22,152 nt of DNA, taken from positions 1 to 22,152 of IMG/VR virus record IMGVR_UViG_3300012936_004285, one strand, 5' to 3'. The position numbers were made by a program, and so were the translations under genes. The notes beneath the pieces are model-generated. The model was not told where the DNA came from and made no database searches. It saw nothing but the letters and a program-made list of their open reading frames with translations. Shown here piece by piece: positions 1 through 7,404 of this stretch; the stretch's first letter is position 1, and the number at the start of each line of letters is the position of its first letter. This DNA is from a virus.

Positions 1-484
1 CACCCCAATCTGATAAATCTTCAAAGGCTCCAAGCGAAGCTACGTTGCCTGCAATTAAACATACTTCATCACCAAATGCACTTTTAAGTTCAATCAAGGC
101 CTCCTTCATTAGAGAGTGGTGGCCATGTGCCACATCTACACAAAATATTCGGGTACCGACCTCATATAGTGCTTTTGCCCTATCCATAAATTCAGTGCCT
201 GAAACACCAATTGCTGCGGCACGCTGCCATCCTCCTTTGGAGCACATATCAGCTTGTTCCTCTATTGTGTTATACCTGTGTATAACCCCAAGGCCCCCGT
301 ACATATTCATAACTGACGCCATATCTATTTCTGTGACAGTATCCATCGGAGAGGAAATAATCGGCAATCTAAACGATAACTTTCCAATTTTTGATGTTAA
401 GTCAACTTCTTTTCTAGATTCTATATCACTAGATTTCGGGACTAGTAATACATCATCAAAACTAAGTGCTTTTCTTATGTTCAT
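1..484 (-). CDS. guaB: IMP dehydrogenase without CBS domains (partial, N-terminal 161 residues)
   Basis: Product of the IMPDH/GMP reductase TIM-barrel family, which converts IMP to XMP with NAD on the way to GTP. The gene runs off the left edge, so the catalytic Cys loop is not visible. The N-terminus has the family signature LSFDDVLLVP (residues 7-16), then SSPMDTVTE (44-52), GGLGVIHR (63-70), VDVAHGHHS (116-124) and AGNVAS (145-150). The AHGH motif favours IMPDH over GMP reductase, which usually has ANGY there. Bacterial IMPDH carries about 120 residues of paired CBS domains after the GVIHR/EEQ segment. Here the barrel continues directly, so the regulatory module is absent. The ATG overlaps the end of the preceding zinc-protein gene by 23 bp and has GAGG six bases upstream. 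It is the last visible gene of the long operon. Confidence 0.85.
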   Translation of the reverse strand, partial: MNIRKALSFDDVLLVPKSSDIESRKEVDLTSKIGKLSFRLPIISSPMDTVTEIDMASVMNMYGGLGVIHRYNTIEEQADMCSKGGWQRAAAIGVSGTEFMDRAKALYEVGTRIFCVDVAHGHHSLMKEALIELKSAFGDEVCLIAGNVASLGAFEDLSDWG

Positions 485-740
485 TCAGATCCTCTTTAAT
501 GTCTTCAATCATGTTGTTTGCCTGATTCCAGCACTCATCACAATATAAATTTACTTTATCTTCTTTCTTTCTCACAACAACGGTCCACTTTTGAGCCATC
601 TCTTTACTGTTTTTAATATATGGCTTAAAACAGTTCACACAATGATCTGGCATCTTATCAAACCACATCATGTGCTGGTCAATTGACTTTTGCTTCTTCT
701 TTTCACCTTTTCTTTTTATCTTTCTTTTAAAGCTGGTCAT
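462..740 (-). CDS. Small basic zinc-finger protein of unknown function
   Basis: A 92-residue protein with two CxxC pairs, C34-x2-C37 and C67-x2-C70, which probably bind one zinc ion as a treble-clef or ribbon. The first 20 residues are almost all Lys/Arg, suggesting nucleic-acid contact, and the C-terminal 20 are acidic and probably helical. I do not recognise a named family. Small proteins of this shape are common in T4-like phages, where they may be DNA- or RNA-binding regulators. The ATG shares one base with the dUTPase stop (TGATG), so translation is probably coupled. Coding status is supported by its exact fit in the gene chain and the conserved-looking Cys spacing; the function is not. 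Confidence 0.75.
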   Translation of the reverse strand: MTSFKRKIKRKGEKKKQKSIDQHMMWFDKMPDHCVNCFKPYIKNSKEMAQKWTVVVRKKEDKVNLYCDECWNQANNMIEDIKEDLNEHKKST

Positions 741-1189
741 CAGAAATTGCCAGTTGAACCCAAGGCCCCATCACCACGACTTGTCTTTTGTCCATAGATT
801 TTGTCTTCTTTGATTTCATAGAGAGATGGTCTCTCGATCTTAACAAATACCCCTTGTGCAATCTTTTGATCTGGTTCGATGGTTGTAAATTGGGTGCCAA
901 TATTTTGTAAGTTTACAAAAATCTCACCATCATAACCTTCATCTACAACGCAGGCCCCAGCAATTAGTTGCTTTTTACTGGCGATACCAGACTTGTTCAT
1001 AACCTGCAACATATGGTTTACAGGAACCTGAATTTTTAATCCAGTACTTAGTAAAACACTCTCGCCAGGAGCGATGGTTACTGACGATCTTTCTTCTGGA
1101 CAAAAGAACAAGTCCATCCCTGCATCTGTATTGTGAGATCTTACCGGAATCTTTGCTGTGTTTCTAACTTTATAAACATTAACTTTCAA
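740..1189 (-). CDS. dut: dUTPase (trimeric dUTP diphosphatase)
   Basis: Hydrolyses dUTP to dUMP and PPi, keeping uracil out of DNA and supplying ThyX with substrate. All five family motifs are in order over 149 residues, the usual length: motif 1 DAGMDL (22-27); motif 2 NKSGIASK (65-72), where the usual P-R is N-K; motif 3 around VVDEGYDGE, with catalytic D83 and Y86; motif 4 DQKIAQGVF (107-115); motif 5 RGDGALGSTG (138-147). In motif 5 the usual aromatic residue that stacks on uracil is Leu. The start is TTG at 1189 with GGAG exactly six bases upstream, and no better in-frame start exists nearby. It overlaps the end of thyX by 11 bp and is followed by the zinc-protein gene with a 1-base overlap. 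Confidence 0.93.
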   Translation of the reverse strand: MKVNVYKVRNTAKIPVRSHNTDAGMDLFFCPEERSSVTIAPGESVLLSTGLKIQVPVNHMLQVMNKSGIASKKQLIAGACVVDEGYDGEIFVNLQNIGTQFTTIEPDQKIAQGVFVKIERPSLYEIKEDKIYGQKTSRGDGALGSTGNF

Positions 1190-1889
1190 TTTCTACTCCA
1201 TGTTTTTTAATATAAGAATCCACTGAATGTGGAAAATGTTGTTTGGCAATCTTCAAACAAGCTTTAGCAACTTGCTGAATTTCCCATTGAGCGCCTTCAT
1301 GCATTCTCAGAGATATAAACTTTAATAAATTGTGCAAGTTCGCAGTTCCATAATATTCAGTATACAAATTCTGTGGCAGTACGCCCCGAGCCTGTTCTCT
1401 GCATACACCTGCATCAATCATAGCTTTGTATAGATTGAGACTGCGAGCATTATGCATAGAAACAGCTTTTGATGCATTCTCATATCCTATTTGAAGGTAT
1501 GCAGAATCTAAAACTGGATCTATCATTTCATTATTGCTAGCCTGCCTGTTGCTTTTGTGTTGAGTTCTAAATTTTTTAGGACTATAAAAACGCATATCAA
1601 CACCTGTATATCTGCGACTTATCTCATTGTAAGCCCAGGTTCTGTGACGGTGGTGTTGAGACCTTATGAAAAGAGGCACAACAAAACGCATTGTAATACT
1701 ACAATGCTCAAATGGACTAGTGTGGTTGTGTTGCATAAGGTAGTTAATAAGTTTAATATCTTTTTCATTTAAATCCTTCCTTTGTGAACCAAAACTAACC
1801 CTTGCTGCATTAACAACAGATAGGTCATTGCCCATGTGATTAACATACTCAACGGAGCCAATGTCATCTCCAAAGAGTTGTATTTTCAT
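1179..1889 (-). CDS. thyX: Flavin-dependent thymidylate synthase ThyX
   Basis: Makes dTMP from dUMP using methylene-tetrahydrofolate, FAD and NADPH; unrelated to ThyA. The diagnostic RHRX7S motif is present as R81-H82-R83 with S91. The C-terminal family signature EQARGVLPQNLYTEY (165-179) is followed by a stretch ending in LRMHEGAQWEIQ (194-205). The length of 236 residues is normal. The ATG overlaps the stop of the upstream gene as ATGA, and the downstream dut gene starts inside its 3' end. With dUTPase and RNR it forms the operon's thymidylate branch. Phage ThyX is common and allows dTMP synthesis without host thymidylate synthase or dihydrofolate reductase. Confidence 0.96.
   Translation of the reverse strand: MKIQLFGDDIGSVEYVNHMGNDLSVVNAARVSFGSQRKDLNEKDIKLINYLMQHNHTSPFEHCSITMRFVVPLFIRSQHHRHRTWAYNEISRRYTGVDMRFYSPKKFRTQHKSNRQASNNEMIDPVLDSAYLQIGYENASKAVSMHNARSLNLYKAMIDAGVCREQARGVLPQNLYTEYYGTANLHNLLKFISLRMHEGAQWEIQQVAKACLKIAKQHFPHSVDSYIKKHGVEIES
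1196..1199 (-). promoter_or_regulatory. Ribosome binding site supporting the TTG start of dut
   Basis: GGAG lies within the 3' end of thyX, exactly six bases before the TTG at 1189-1187. The nearest ATG is out of frame, so this site decides the start. The spacing is the same as for the TTG starts of dnaE and recA. Confidence 0.7.
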
Positions 1890-2143
1890 TGTCTACCTAC
1901 CATTCTTTTAAGGCTGCTAAAATAGTCAACTAATTCGTCCATATCCGTATCATTCTTAAGTAGTCGGTATGCCTTTACAGCCATTCTCATCTCCTGTTTG
2001 GTGAGCCAACCATTCTCATCATAATTCTCTCTCAAGTCTCTTTTTTGATCCTTGAAAGGTTCCATAGCATCTTCAATTGCTACAAAGCTTTTGATAAACG
2101 TCTGTACGTGCTTTTCCTTGTTGATTTCATTGTTTTCTGACAT
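1886..2143 (-). CDS. Small helical protein, GapR/DUF2312-like
   Basis: An 85-residue protein if started at the ATG at 2143. An upstream in-frame ATG at 2158 would add five residues and form an ATGA overlap with dnaE. The 2143 start is preferred because AAAGG sits seven bases before it, whereas the 2158 ATG has no Shine-Dalgarno sequence. The protein is highly charged and helical, with the pattern EDAMEPFKDQKRDLRENYDE, then NGWLTKQEMRMAVKAYRLLK, then DTDMDELVDYF. This follows the layout of GapR (DUF2312), a coiled-coil protein that binds overtwisted DNA ahead of replication forks: Glu/Lys coil, Gly-x-x-x-K turn, Arg/Lys helix, acidic terminal helix. The resemblance is by eye and distant. Its position right after dnaE fits a replication accessory role, but this is inference. 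Confidence 0.55.
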   Translation of the reverse strand: MSENNEINKEKHVQTFIKSFVAIEDAMEPFKDQKRDLRENYDENGWLTKQEMRMAVKAYRLLKNDTDMDELVDYFSSLKRMVGRQ

Positions 2144-2150
2144 ATTTTTT

Positions 2151-2155
2151 CCTTT
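2151..2155 (-). promoter_or_regulatory. Ribosome binding site choosing the 2143 start of the GapR-like gene
   Basis: AAAGG followed by A lies seven bases before the ATG at 2143-2141 and just after the alternative ATG at 2158. It favours the shorter protein. Confidence 0.55.
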
Positions 2156-5100
2156 CATGCTAATAGTCTGAAACCAGACGAAACTCGTCTTGTACTAAAA
2201 CCCCACTGGGGATTATAATCTAGTTTAGCCATATAAGGGCGGTTTAGGTGGATTATGTCTTTTTCTGGTCTCACACCCCAACACCTTATTGAAGTAATCT
2301 CACTGTTACTATCGATAACCCTCAAAATGTAATAATCTTTATTGTTTTTAGTTTTCTTTCTGATAAGTTCCCTTGGAACAAACCAAACAACTCCCAACTC
2401 TGCGTCATATTCGCTAATCGGAGGAATATATAGTTCTTCCAAGCGACGCATAACATTTTCATTCATTACTAAGTTTAACGGAAAAGTACCTGTCAAGTCA
2501 ACTAAATACTGTATTTTTTCTTCTTCCGAAAAGTCTCCCTCTGGTGCATACTTCTCAATGTTTTCAAGTAGATTCTTTTCCTTTCTTGGCCTATCAATCG
2601 CTACAGCAGATACAAAATGTTTTAGACCTGTGAAGCGATCATCCATAAGGCAGTTTAAAGTCTGACTTTTAATCAAGGCACTGAGAGCTTTTTTGTTTAG
2701 CTTGCTGTATACAATGTCTTCATTGAAAATAAAATCTTCAATTGTATTAAAGGGCCTATTATCAATAATCTGCTCAATTGCTTTGTCACCTAACCCCTTG
2801 ATCGAGGTGAGTGGCTGAATTAGAGTTTTACCATCTTCACTAATCTCCCACACTGTACCGGAAGTATTAATATTAAGAGGTTCAATCCCAAAACCGTAAG
2901 CCTTAGCAACGTTGATGGCCCTCTCTTTTCTAGAGTCTGGCTCTTTGTCTAGAAAAGCCGCCATCCAACACTCAGGGTAATAATTAAGAAGCCATGCACA
3001 CTGAAAGGATAAAACACAGTAGGAAACCGCATGAGACTTGTTAAAGCCGTATCCTGAAAAGTATTCAAACTTCTCCCATAAATTTCTCGCTTCATGTAAT
3101 CGCATTCCTTTCTCAAGGCATCCTACCTTGAACTTTTCCCATATGATATCCTTTTGTTCTTGAACCCCGTCTGTCCCTTTTTTAGTTAGAAGTTTCCTTA
3201 GTTTGTTACCCTCATCTAGAGACAGATTCTTGCCCAGCATGTGCGCAAGCATAGCAATTTGTTCTTGAAAAATAAGAAAACCAAAAGTTTCTTTAGTCAC
3301 AGATTCCACAATATCGTTATCGTACTCAACATCAAATGGGTTTTCTTTTGCGCTAATAAACTGTTTATCAACTCCCGCCGAAAGAGGACCTGGACGATAA
3401 ATGCTGGTAATGGCTGCAAGTTCAATTATATTGTTTGGCTTTGCATTCTTACAAAAGGATTGTGCGCCAGCTTCTGTGAACTGGAATATACCTGCCCACT
3501 TTCCTTGGTGAAAGATATTTTGCCAGACTTCTTTATCTGAGAGGTCAATACTTTCTGGGTGTAAGTGTTTTTCATAGAACGATTTCACATCTTCAAAAGT
3601 AGGATCAGGCACACCTTCGTATCTTTTTAAAATGTGATGAATCGCATTCTCTACCATTCGCAGAGAAGCCAAACCAAGAATATCGAACTTAATAAAACCC
3701 ATTGGCTCCAAGTGTCTAACATTTTGCCCCTCGCTCCAGGGTGTTTGCCTTACACCCCCACTGTTAATTAGTGGCATCCACTCATTAAGCTTTTCTCCGA
3801 TAACAACACCGCCAGCATGACGCGAGGCCGATCTTGTTTGTCCATAAAGTCTTTCAATGTGATTCTTAATATCAGGATATTTCGCTAAAAACTTTTGCAA
3901 AGTTTCAGAATACTTCATCAATTCTTCAAAAGTAGGATTATAAACCCCTGCAGTGATACCATGAGCCTTCTTAGCTAGTGGTGTTGCTTCGAATATCATC
4001 TTGCTGGTTACTTTGTTGACTTCCTGGAAAGGCACTCCATAAAACTTGGAAATGTCCTTAACTAAGCTTCTTAATTGCAGGGTGTTCCAGTTTGTAATGG
4101 GCACAACTGTATCGTCGCCCCACTCATCAATAAGCTCTTCTTTCAAGGTCATCGGGTCCGAAACATCGTAGTCAATGTCAGGATATCCAGACCCGCCCTT
4201 CGTTAAAAATCTTTCAAATTGAAGGTTATATTTTATCGGGTCAATTTGGGTAATACCCAAGGTATAGGCAACTAGAGAACCAGCCGCAGAACCGCGTCCT
4301 GCCCCCACTAATTGCGATTTTGTAGCCCTGTCAGATATAGCTTTCATGGTCAAAAAATACTTACTAAAGCCACGATCATCGATAACTTCTATTTCTTTTT
4401 TGAGCCTTTCTGCATACTCTTTATTACGTGCCAAACCGAGTCCTCGGGCACCTTCGACACAGAGTCTGGCCAACGCTTCTCTTGGTGTGGCCCCAACAGG
4501 CACCACGAAATCAGGTAAGCGAACAGTATTATCAGGCATAAAATTGGCAATACGGTTATGGGCAATGTCATACGTTGCTTCAATAGATTTTCTAACCAAC
4601 TCGTCATCATATTTAACTTTTACCTTTTCTGAATATTTTTTATATGATTCCCACATTTGATCCCCATTTTTGGGGTATAGTTCATATCCGATCTCTTCTA
4701 CGTCAACTGGCAAATCATCACTAAGCCATTCAACCTTTCGTCCTAAAAAGCCCAGTCTCTTATATAGTTCCCTGTCTTTCCAAGCTTCTGGATTATAATA
4801 GTGACTATCAGCAGTTGAGATCAATTCAATCCCAAACTCATGATGCATTTGTATAATGTATTGATTTAGTTCGTGCTGTTCTGGTACGTCGTTCCATTGA
4901 AGCTCACCATACCATCGATCACCAAAAATAGACTGCATCTTTTGGGTTGTTTCCCTCATAGCATCCAGGATCGCATCGGGGCCGCTCTCTCTGTTCTCCC
5001 AATAATTGCCAGCATAAACTCCACCAAGACAAGCACTGGCAGCAATAACACCTTTGTTATACCTTTTGAGTGCAGCGTAATCTACACGGGGAAACCTATA

Positions 5101-5589
5101 GTAGTTTTCAGCACTGTAACTATCGGAAATTAGCTTAAAAATATTTTTAAGACCTTCTTGGTCCTGGGCTAAAAGAATTAGATGCCTTCTTCGGTTTAAA
5201 AGGCTTTTCATGGCCTTCTTAGATGCTTCATCCTCAACTGTTGTTCCGGTTTGGGTGTCGTCTAGTTGATTTTTATTTTTTACTCGCTCTCTAGCCTGTT
5301 CATATTCTTTTCTCCAGTTTGCGATAGAGGGCAAAAAGTATGCTTCAACGCCAAAGATCGGTTTAAAGTTCTTGCCCTGACTTTGCATTTTCTTGGCATG
5401 CAATACTTGATACGCTAGACCATTCTGGTTACCGTGATCAGTAAGTGCGAGCGCGTCCATTCCGTTATCATATGCAAAATCCATGTGCTCCGCAGGATAA
5501 CCCAGAGCATCAAAGATGCTCCCTGCAACACTGTGAGCGTGCAGTCCTACAAATTTAAGTTTTGACTCAACCCTATTGGATGGTTTCAA
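2155..5589 (-). CDS. dnaE: DNA polymerase III alpha subunit (family C)
   Basis: A replicative family-C polymerase of 1144 residues, close to the 1160 of E. coli DnaE, and apparently intact. Domains in order: PHP domain (about 10-270, with HAHS at 17-20, LTDHGNQNG at 49-57 and DSHYY at 261-265); palm with GAGRGSAAGSLVAYTLG (429-445); catalytic Asp pair in PDIDYD (D471, D473) and third Asp in KFDILGL (D636); fingers with YRPGP (732-736), FLIFQEQ (772-778) and GYGFNKSHAVSY (847-858); helix-hairpin-helix IKGLGDKA (931-938); and an OB-like C-terminal region (about 1080-1144). No 3'-5' exonuclease domain is fused. Partial retention of PHP His/Asp residues leaves PHP proofreading possible. The start is TTG at 5589 with a strong GGAGG; the gene overlaps its upstream neighbour by 17 bp. 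The T4 family-B polymerase is not in the window. Confidence 0.96.
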   Translation of the reverse strand: MKPSNRVESKLKFVGLHAHSVAGSIFDALGYPAEHMDFAYDNGMDALALTDHGNQNGLAYQVLHAKKMQSQGKNFKPIFGVEAYFLPSIANWRKEYEQARERVKNKNQLDDTQTGTTVEDEASKKAMKSLLNRRRHLILLAQDQEGLKNIFKLISDSYSAENYYRFPRVDYAALKRYNKGVIAASACLGGVYAGNYWENRESGPDAILDAMRETTQKMQSIFGDRWYGELQWNDVPEQHELNQYIIQMHHEFGIELISTADSHYYNPEAWKDRELYKRLGFLGRKVEWLSDDLPVDVEEIGYELYPKNGDQMWESYKKYSEKVKVKYDDELVRKSIEATYDIAHNRIANFMPDNTVRLPDFVVPVGATPREALARLCVEGARGLGLARNKEYAERLKKEIEVIDDRGFSKYFLTMKAISDRATKSQLVGAGRGSAAGSLVAYTLGITQIDPIKYNLQFERFLTKGGSGYPDIDYDVSDPMTLKEELIDEWGDDTVVPITNWNTLQLRSLVKDISKFYGVPFQEVNKVTSKMIFEATPLAKKAHGITAGVYNPTFEELMKYSETLQKFLAKYPDIKNHIERLYGQTRSASRHAGGVVIGEKLNEWMPLINSGGVRQTPWSEGQNVRHLEPMGFIKFDILGLASLRMVENAIHHILKRYEGVPDPTFEDVKSFYEKHLHPESIDLSDKEVWQNIFHQGKWAGIFQFTEAGAQSFCKNAKPNNIIELAAITSIYRPGPLSAGVDKQFISAKENPFDVEYDNDIVESVTKETFGFLIFQEQIAMLAHMLGKNLSLDEGNKLRKLLTKKGTDGVQEQKDIIWEKFKVGCLEKGMRLHEARNLWEKFEYFSGYGFNKSHAVSYCVLSFQCAWLLNYYPECWMAAFLDKEPDSRKERAINVAKAYGFGIEPLNINTSGTVWEISEDGKTLIQPLTSIKGLGDKAIEQIIDNRPFNTIEDFIFNEDIVYSKLNKKALSALIKSQTLNCLMDDRFTGLKHFVSAVAIDRPRKEKNLLENIEKYAPEGDFSEEEKIQYLVDLTGTFPLNLVMNENVMRRLEELYIPPISEYDAELGVVWFVPRELIRKKTKNNKDYYILRVIDSNSEITSIRCWGVRPEKDIIHLNRPYMAKLDYNPQWGFSTRRVSSGFRLLA

Positions 5590-5782
5590 TTAGTTCCTCC
5601 ATTTCACCCATAATATACTCAAGTGTTTCCTTGAATGGTTGCATTGTAAATCCCTTTGCTTTTTCACAAAAGGCATCTAAAAATTCTTGTTGATCCCTGC
5701 TTAAGAAAATATAATTTGTTGGAAATCCAATATTTTCTTTTACAAAGTGTGGCAAATCATTATAAAACTCTTCGCTATTCAT
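5573..5782 (-). CDS. Small acidic protein of unknown function
   Basis: A 69-residue acidic protein, predicted mostly helical, with an N-terminal segment NSEEFYNDLPHFVKENIGFP and a Glu-rich C-terminal helix ending MGEMEELIETIQ. I do not recognise a family. Coding status rests on a good ribosome site (GGGAG six bases before the ATG) and tight overlaps on both sides: 8 bp with the upstream 291-residue gene and 17 bp with dnaE. Its 3' end carries the dnaE ribosome binding site, so its translation may be coupled to dnaE and set polymerase output. There are no cysteines in CxxC pairs, no membrane segment and no signal peptide. Confidence 0.65.
   Translation of the reverse strand: MNSEEFYNDLPHFVKENIGFPTNYIFLSRDQQEFLDAFCEKAKGFTMQPFKETLEYIMGEMEELIETIQ
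5596..5600 (-). promoter_or_regulatory. Ribosome binding site supporting the TTG start of dnaE
   Basis: GGAGG lies exactly six bases before the TTG at 5589-5587, inside the last codons of the upstream 69-residue gene. Translation from TTG keeps the FVGLHAHS start of the PHP domain complete. Confidence 0.8.
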
Positions 5783-6650
5783 TTTCTTCTCCCGCTTTTG
5801 AATATTCAGTGTACTTTATAAGTCTATCATTTGGCCTATAAATTTCCAAGCTTTCTTTTGAATTTAAAAAAGAATGGTAATTGTTCCAATTGTCAATCGG
5901 GTAGTACCATGGAATTTCATAGCTGTTACTTGTTTCTATATTAGCAGAACCAAATATTTTGTCAAGTGTAAAGTTTCTTGATGACCATCTTTCCTTTGCT
6001 TTTATATCCATGTTGCCGCCTGTGCATGATTGTTTAAGATTCCAGACGTATTGTTTATACTCATTAGAGTTCATCGTAAAAGATAGGTAGTCACCTGTCT
6101 TTATAGACTTGCCATCATAAGTAAGAAAAAACTGATTTGTATGAGATATTTTCTTTCTGTAGTCCATAATCTTGGATGGGTCGTATACGCCATAAGGAAA
6201 GCAAACATAGTACCTGCTTGGAACAAGCCATTTGCTTATTTTTTTACTGACTATAAAGCTTGTTAGTGCACCATGGAATGCAGACCAACCTAAACTATCT
6301 CTTCTGTCGCGATCTTTCGGGTGTATTGGAGTGTAAAAAACAGGTATTTGTCTTCTAGCCTCCGCTGGAAACTTTTTATATTTTGACCTATCCATATAAT
6401 ATGGATCCTCAATAAAGTCACCTATCCTGCTTCTAATTAAAGGTTGAATGTCGTCATTGCAGACTATCCATATAGTTTCACAACCTGCATAGCCACATTC
6501 AATAACTGCTCTTTCAAGTGCTAAATAGTTCTTAGAAATTGGCTGCAAACAGCTGTGCCAGGGAAATCCAAAGTCTGTCTTTAGTCCAGACACAGGAATG
6601 ATCCCCGCTAGATGAAAAGCACTAATATTGTTTGATCCTGGTTCAAGCAT
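5775..6650 (-). CDS. Conserved-type phage protein, possible GT-A nucleotidyltransferase fold
   Basis: A 291-residue soluble protein. The N-terminal 75 residues read like the start of an NDP-sugar pyrophosphorylase or other GT-A nucleotidyltransferase: a hydrophobic strand with Gly (AGIIPVSGLKTDFG), then PW..CLQPI..NYLALERAV, then AGCETIWIVCNDDIQPLIRSRIGD. In that family the corresponding parts are GxGTR...KPLLPI...PLIE and the GVxxIxVVT strand. The usual GGxGTR loop and PKP lysine are not clearly present, so activity is doubtful. The rest is rich in Tyr, Trp and Lys, with motifs such as WLVPSRYYVCFPYGVYDPSK. The ATG overlaps the previous stop by 8 bp. It sits with the 253-residue gene between the MopE/VWA gene and dnaE. 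A role in sugar or nucleotide modification is a guess. Confidence 0.55.
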   Translation of the reverse strand: MLEPGSNNISAFHLAGIIPVSGLKTDFGFPWHSCLQPISKNYLALERAVIECGYAGCETIWIVCNDDIQPLIRSRIGDFIEDPYYMDRSKYKKFPAEARRQIPVFYTPIHPKDRDRRDSLGWSAFHGALTSFIVSKKISKWLVPSRYYVCFPYGVYDPSKIMDYRKKISHTNQFFLTYDGKSIKTGDYLSFTMNSNEYKQYVWNLKQSCTGGNMDIKAKERWSSRNFTLDKIFGSANIETSNSYEIPWYYPIDNWNNYHSFLNSKESLEIYRPNDRLIKYTEYSKAGEENE

Positions 6651-7404
6651 AACTACTAAGTAGTATATCTTTGTCCTTTGTAGAATTCAAGAATTTTATG
6701 CTTTCTGAATCTTTATATATGTGTTCGCTCGTAAGAAATACTTCTCTATTCGAAGGTTCAAGTTTTACTGAGTTTCTTCTTACATTTCCATTTTTTTGAT
6801 ACCCAGATTTAGAGCCGAGTATGCCAGCTTCTTTTAGAACACTGTGTAATTTAAACTTTACCATAGTATCAGAATATTCAAACTCAAATAGTTGGTCTTT
6901 AGTGAGAGTAGAGACAGTAACAATATCTTTGTGATTCCGACTACCATCTACTCTATAAGACTTATAGAAATATATTTCTTCTGCTAAGTTGTCCTCCGAA
7001 CTTAAAAAACTAGTTTCATGTGGAGAGCAAGATCTGACATTCACCCAATCGTAGACTTTGTAAATTTCCTTGTTGTGTTTTATTATTTCATTGTCACAAA
7101 CTATTCTATTTCCGTTAAAAACAAAGCAACTATCAAACTGTATTTCTAATTTTTGATGGCGAGCTTGAACTACTTTGCAGTTACCCTCTTTTAAACGAAC
7201 AGACTCTATATTTTCAGTGTTTAGAACCTGGCCACGAAAAGACATTTCAAATAAAAGTTCTGACCAAAGCTTTAATGATTCAACTCTATCAAAGCGAAAG
7301 GGCTTGTAGTATGTGTCACATATTAAGCTATACTTGTTTTGATGTGCATAGATAACCGAAGGTAGACAGCCACCTATGACAATATTAGGGTAAGCAAGCT
7401 TCAT
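6643..7404 (-). CDS. Hypothetical protein with a Rossmann-like N-terminus
   Basis: A 253-residue protein I cannot assign. It opens with a beta-strand and Gly-rich turn, NIVIGGCLPSVIYAHQNKYSLIC (split as strand, loop GGCLPS, helix, strand), which recalls the dinucleotide-binding start of FAD/NAD proteins such as UDP-galactopyranose mutase-type enzymes, but GxGxxG is not intact. The rest is beta-rich and charged, with no cofactor motif I can recognise. The start overlaps the end of the MopE/VWA gene by 20 bp, and its own end overlaps the 291-residue gene by 8 bp. The two therefore form a translationally linked pair and probably act together. Candidate roles include an inactive flavoprotein scaffold or a modification enzyme partner; both are inference. 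Confidence 0.55.
   Translation of the reverse strand: MKLAYPNIVIGGCLPSVIYAHQNKYSLICDTYYKPFRFDRVESLKLWSELLFEMSFRGQVLNTENIESVRLKEGNCKVVQARHQKLEIQFDSCFVFNGNRIVCDNEIIKHNKEIYKVYDWVNVRSCSPHETSFLSSEDNLAEEIYFYKSYRVDGSRNHKDIVTVSTLTKDQLFEFEYSDTMVKFKLHSVLKEAGILGSKSGYQKNGNVRRNSVKLEPSNREVFLTSEHIYKDSESIKFLNSTKDKDILLSSYA

Noticed and set aside
45-548. 167-codon plus-strand frame at the left edge
   Set aside because: It is antisense to the IMPDH coding region, which has unmistakable family motifs on the minus strand.
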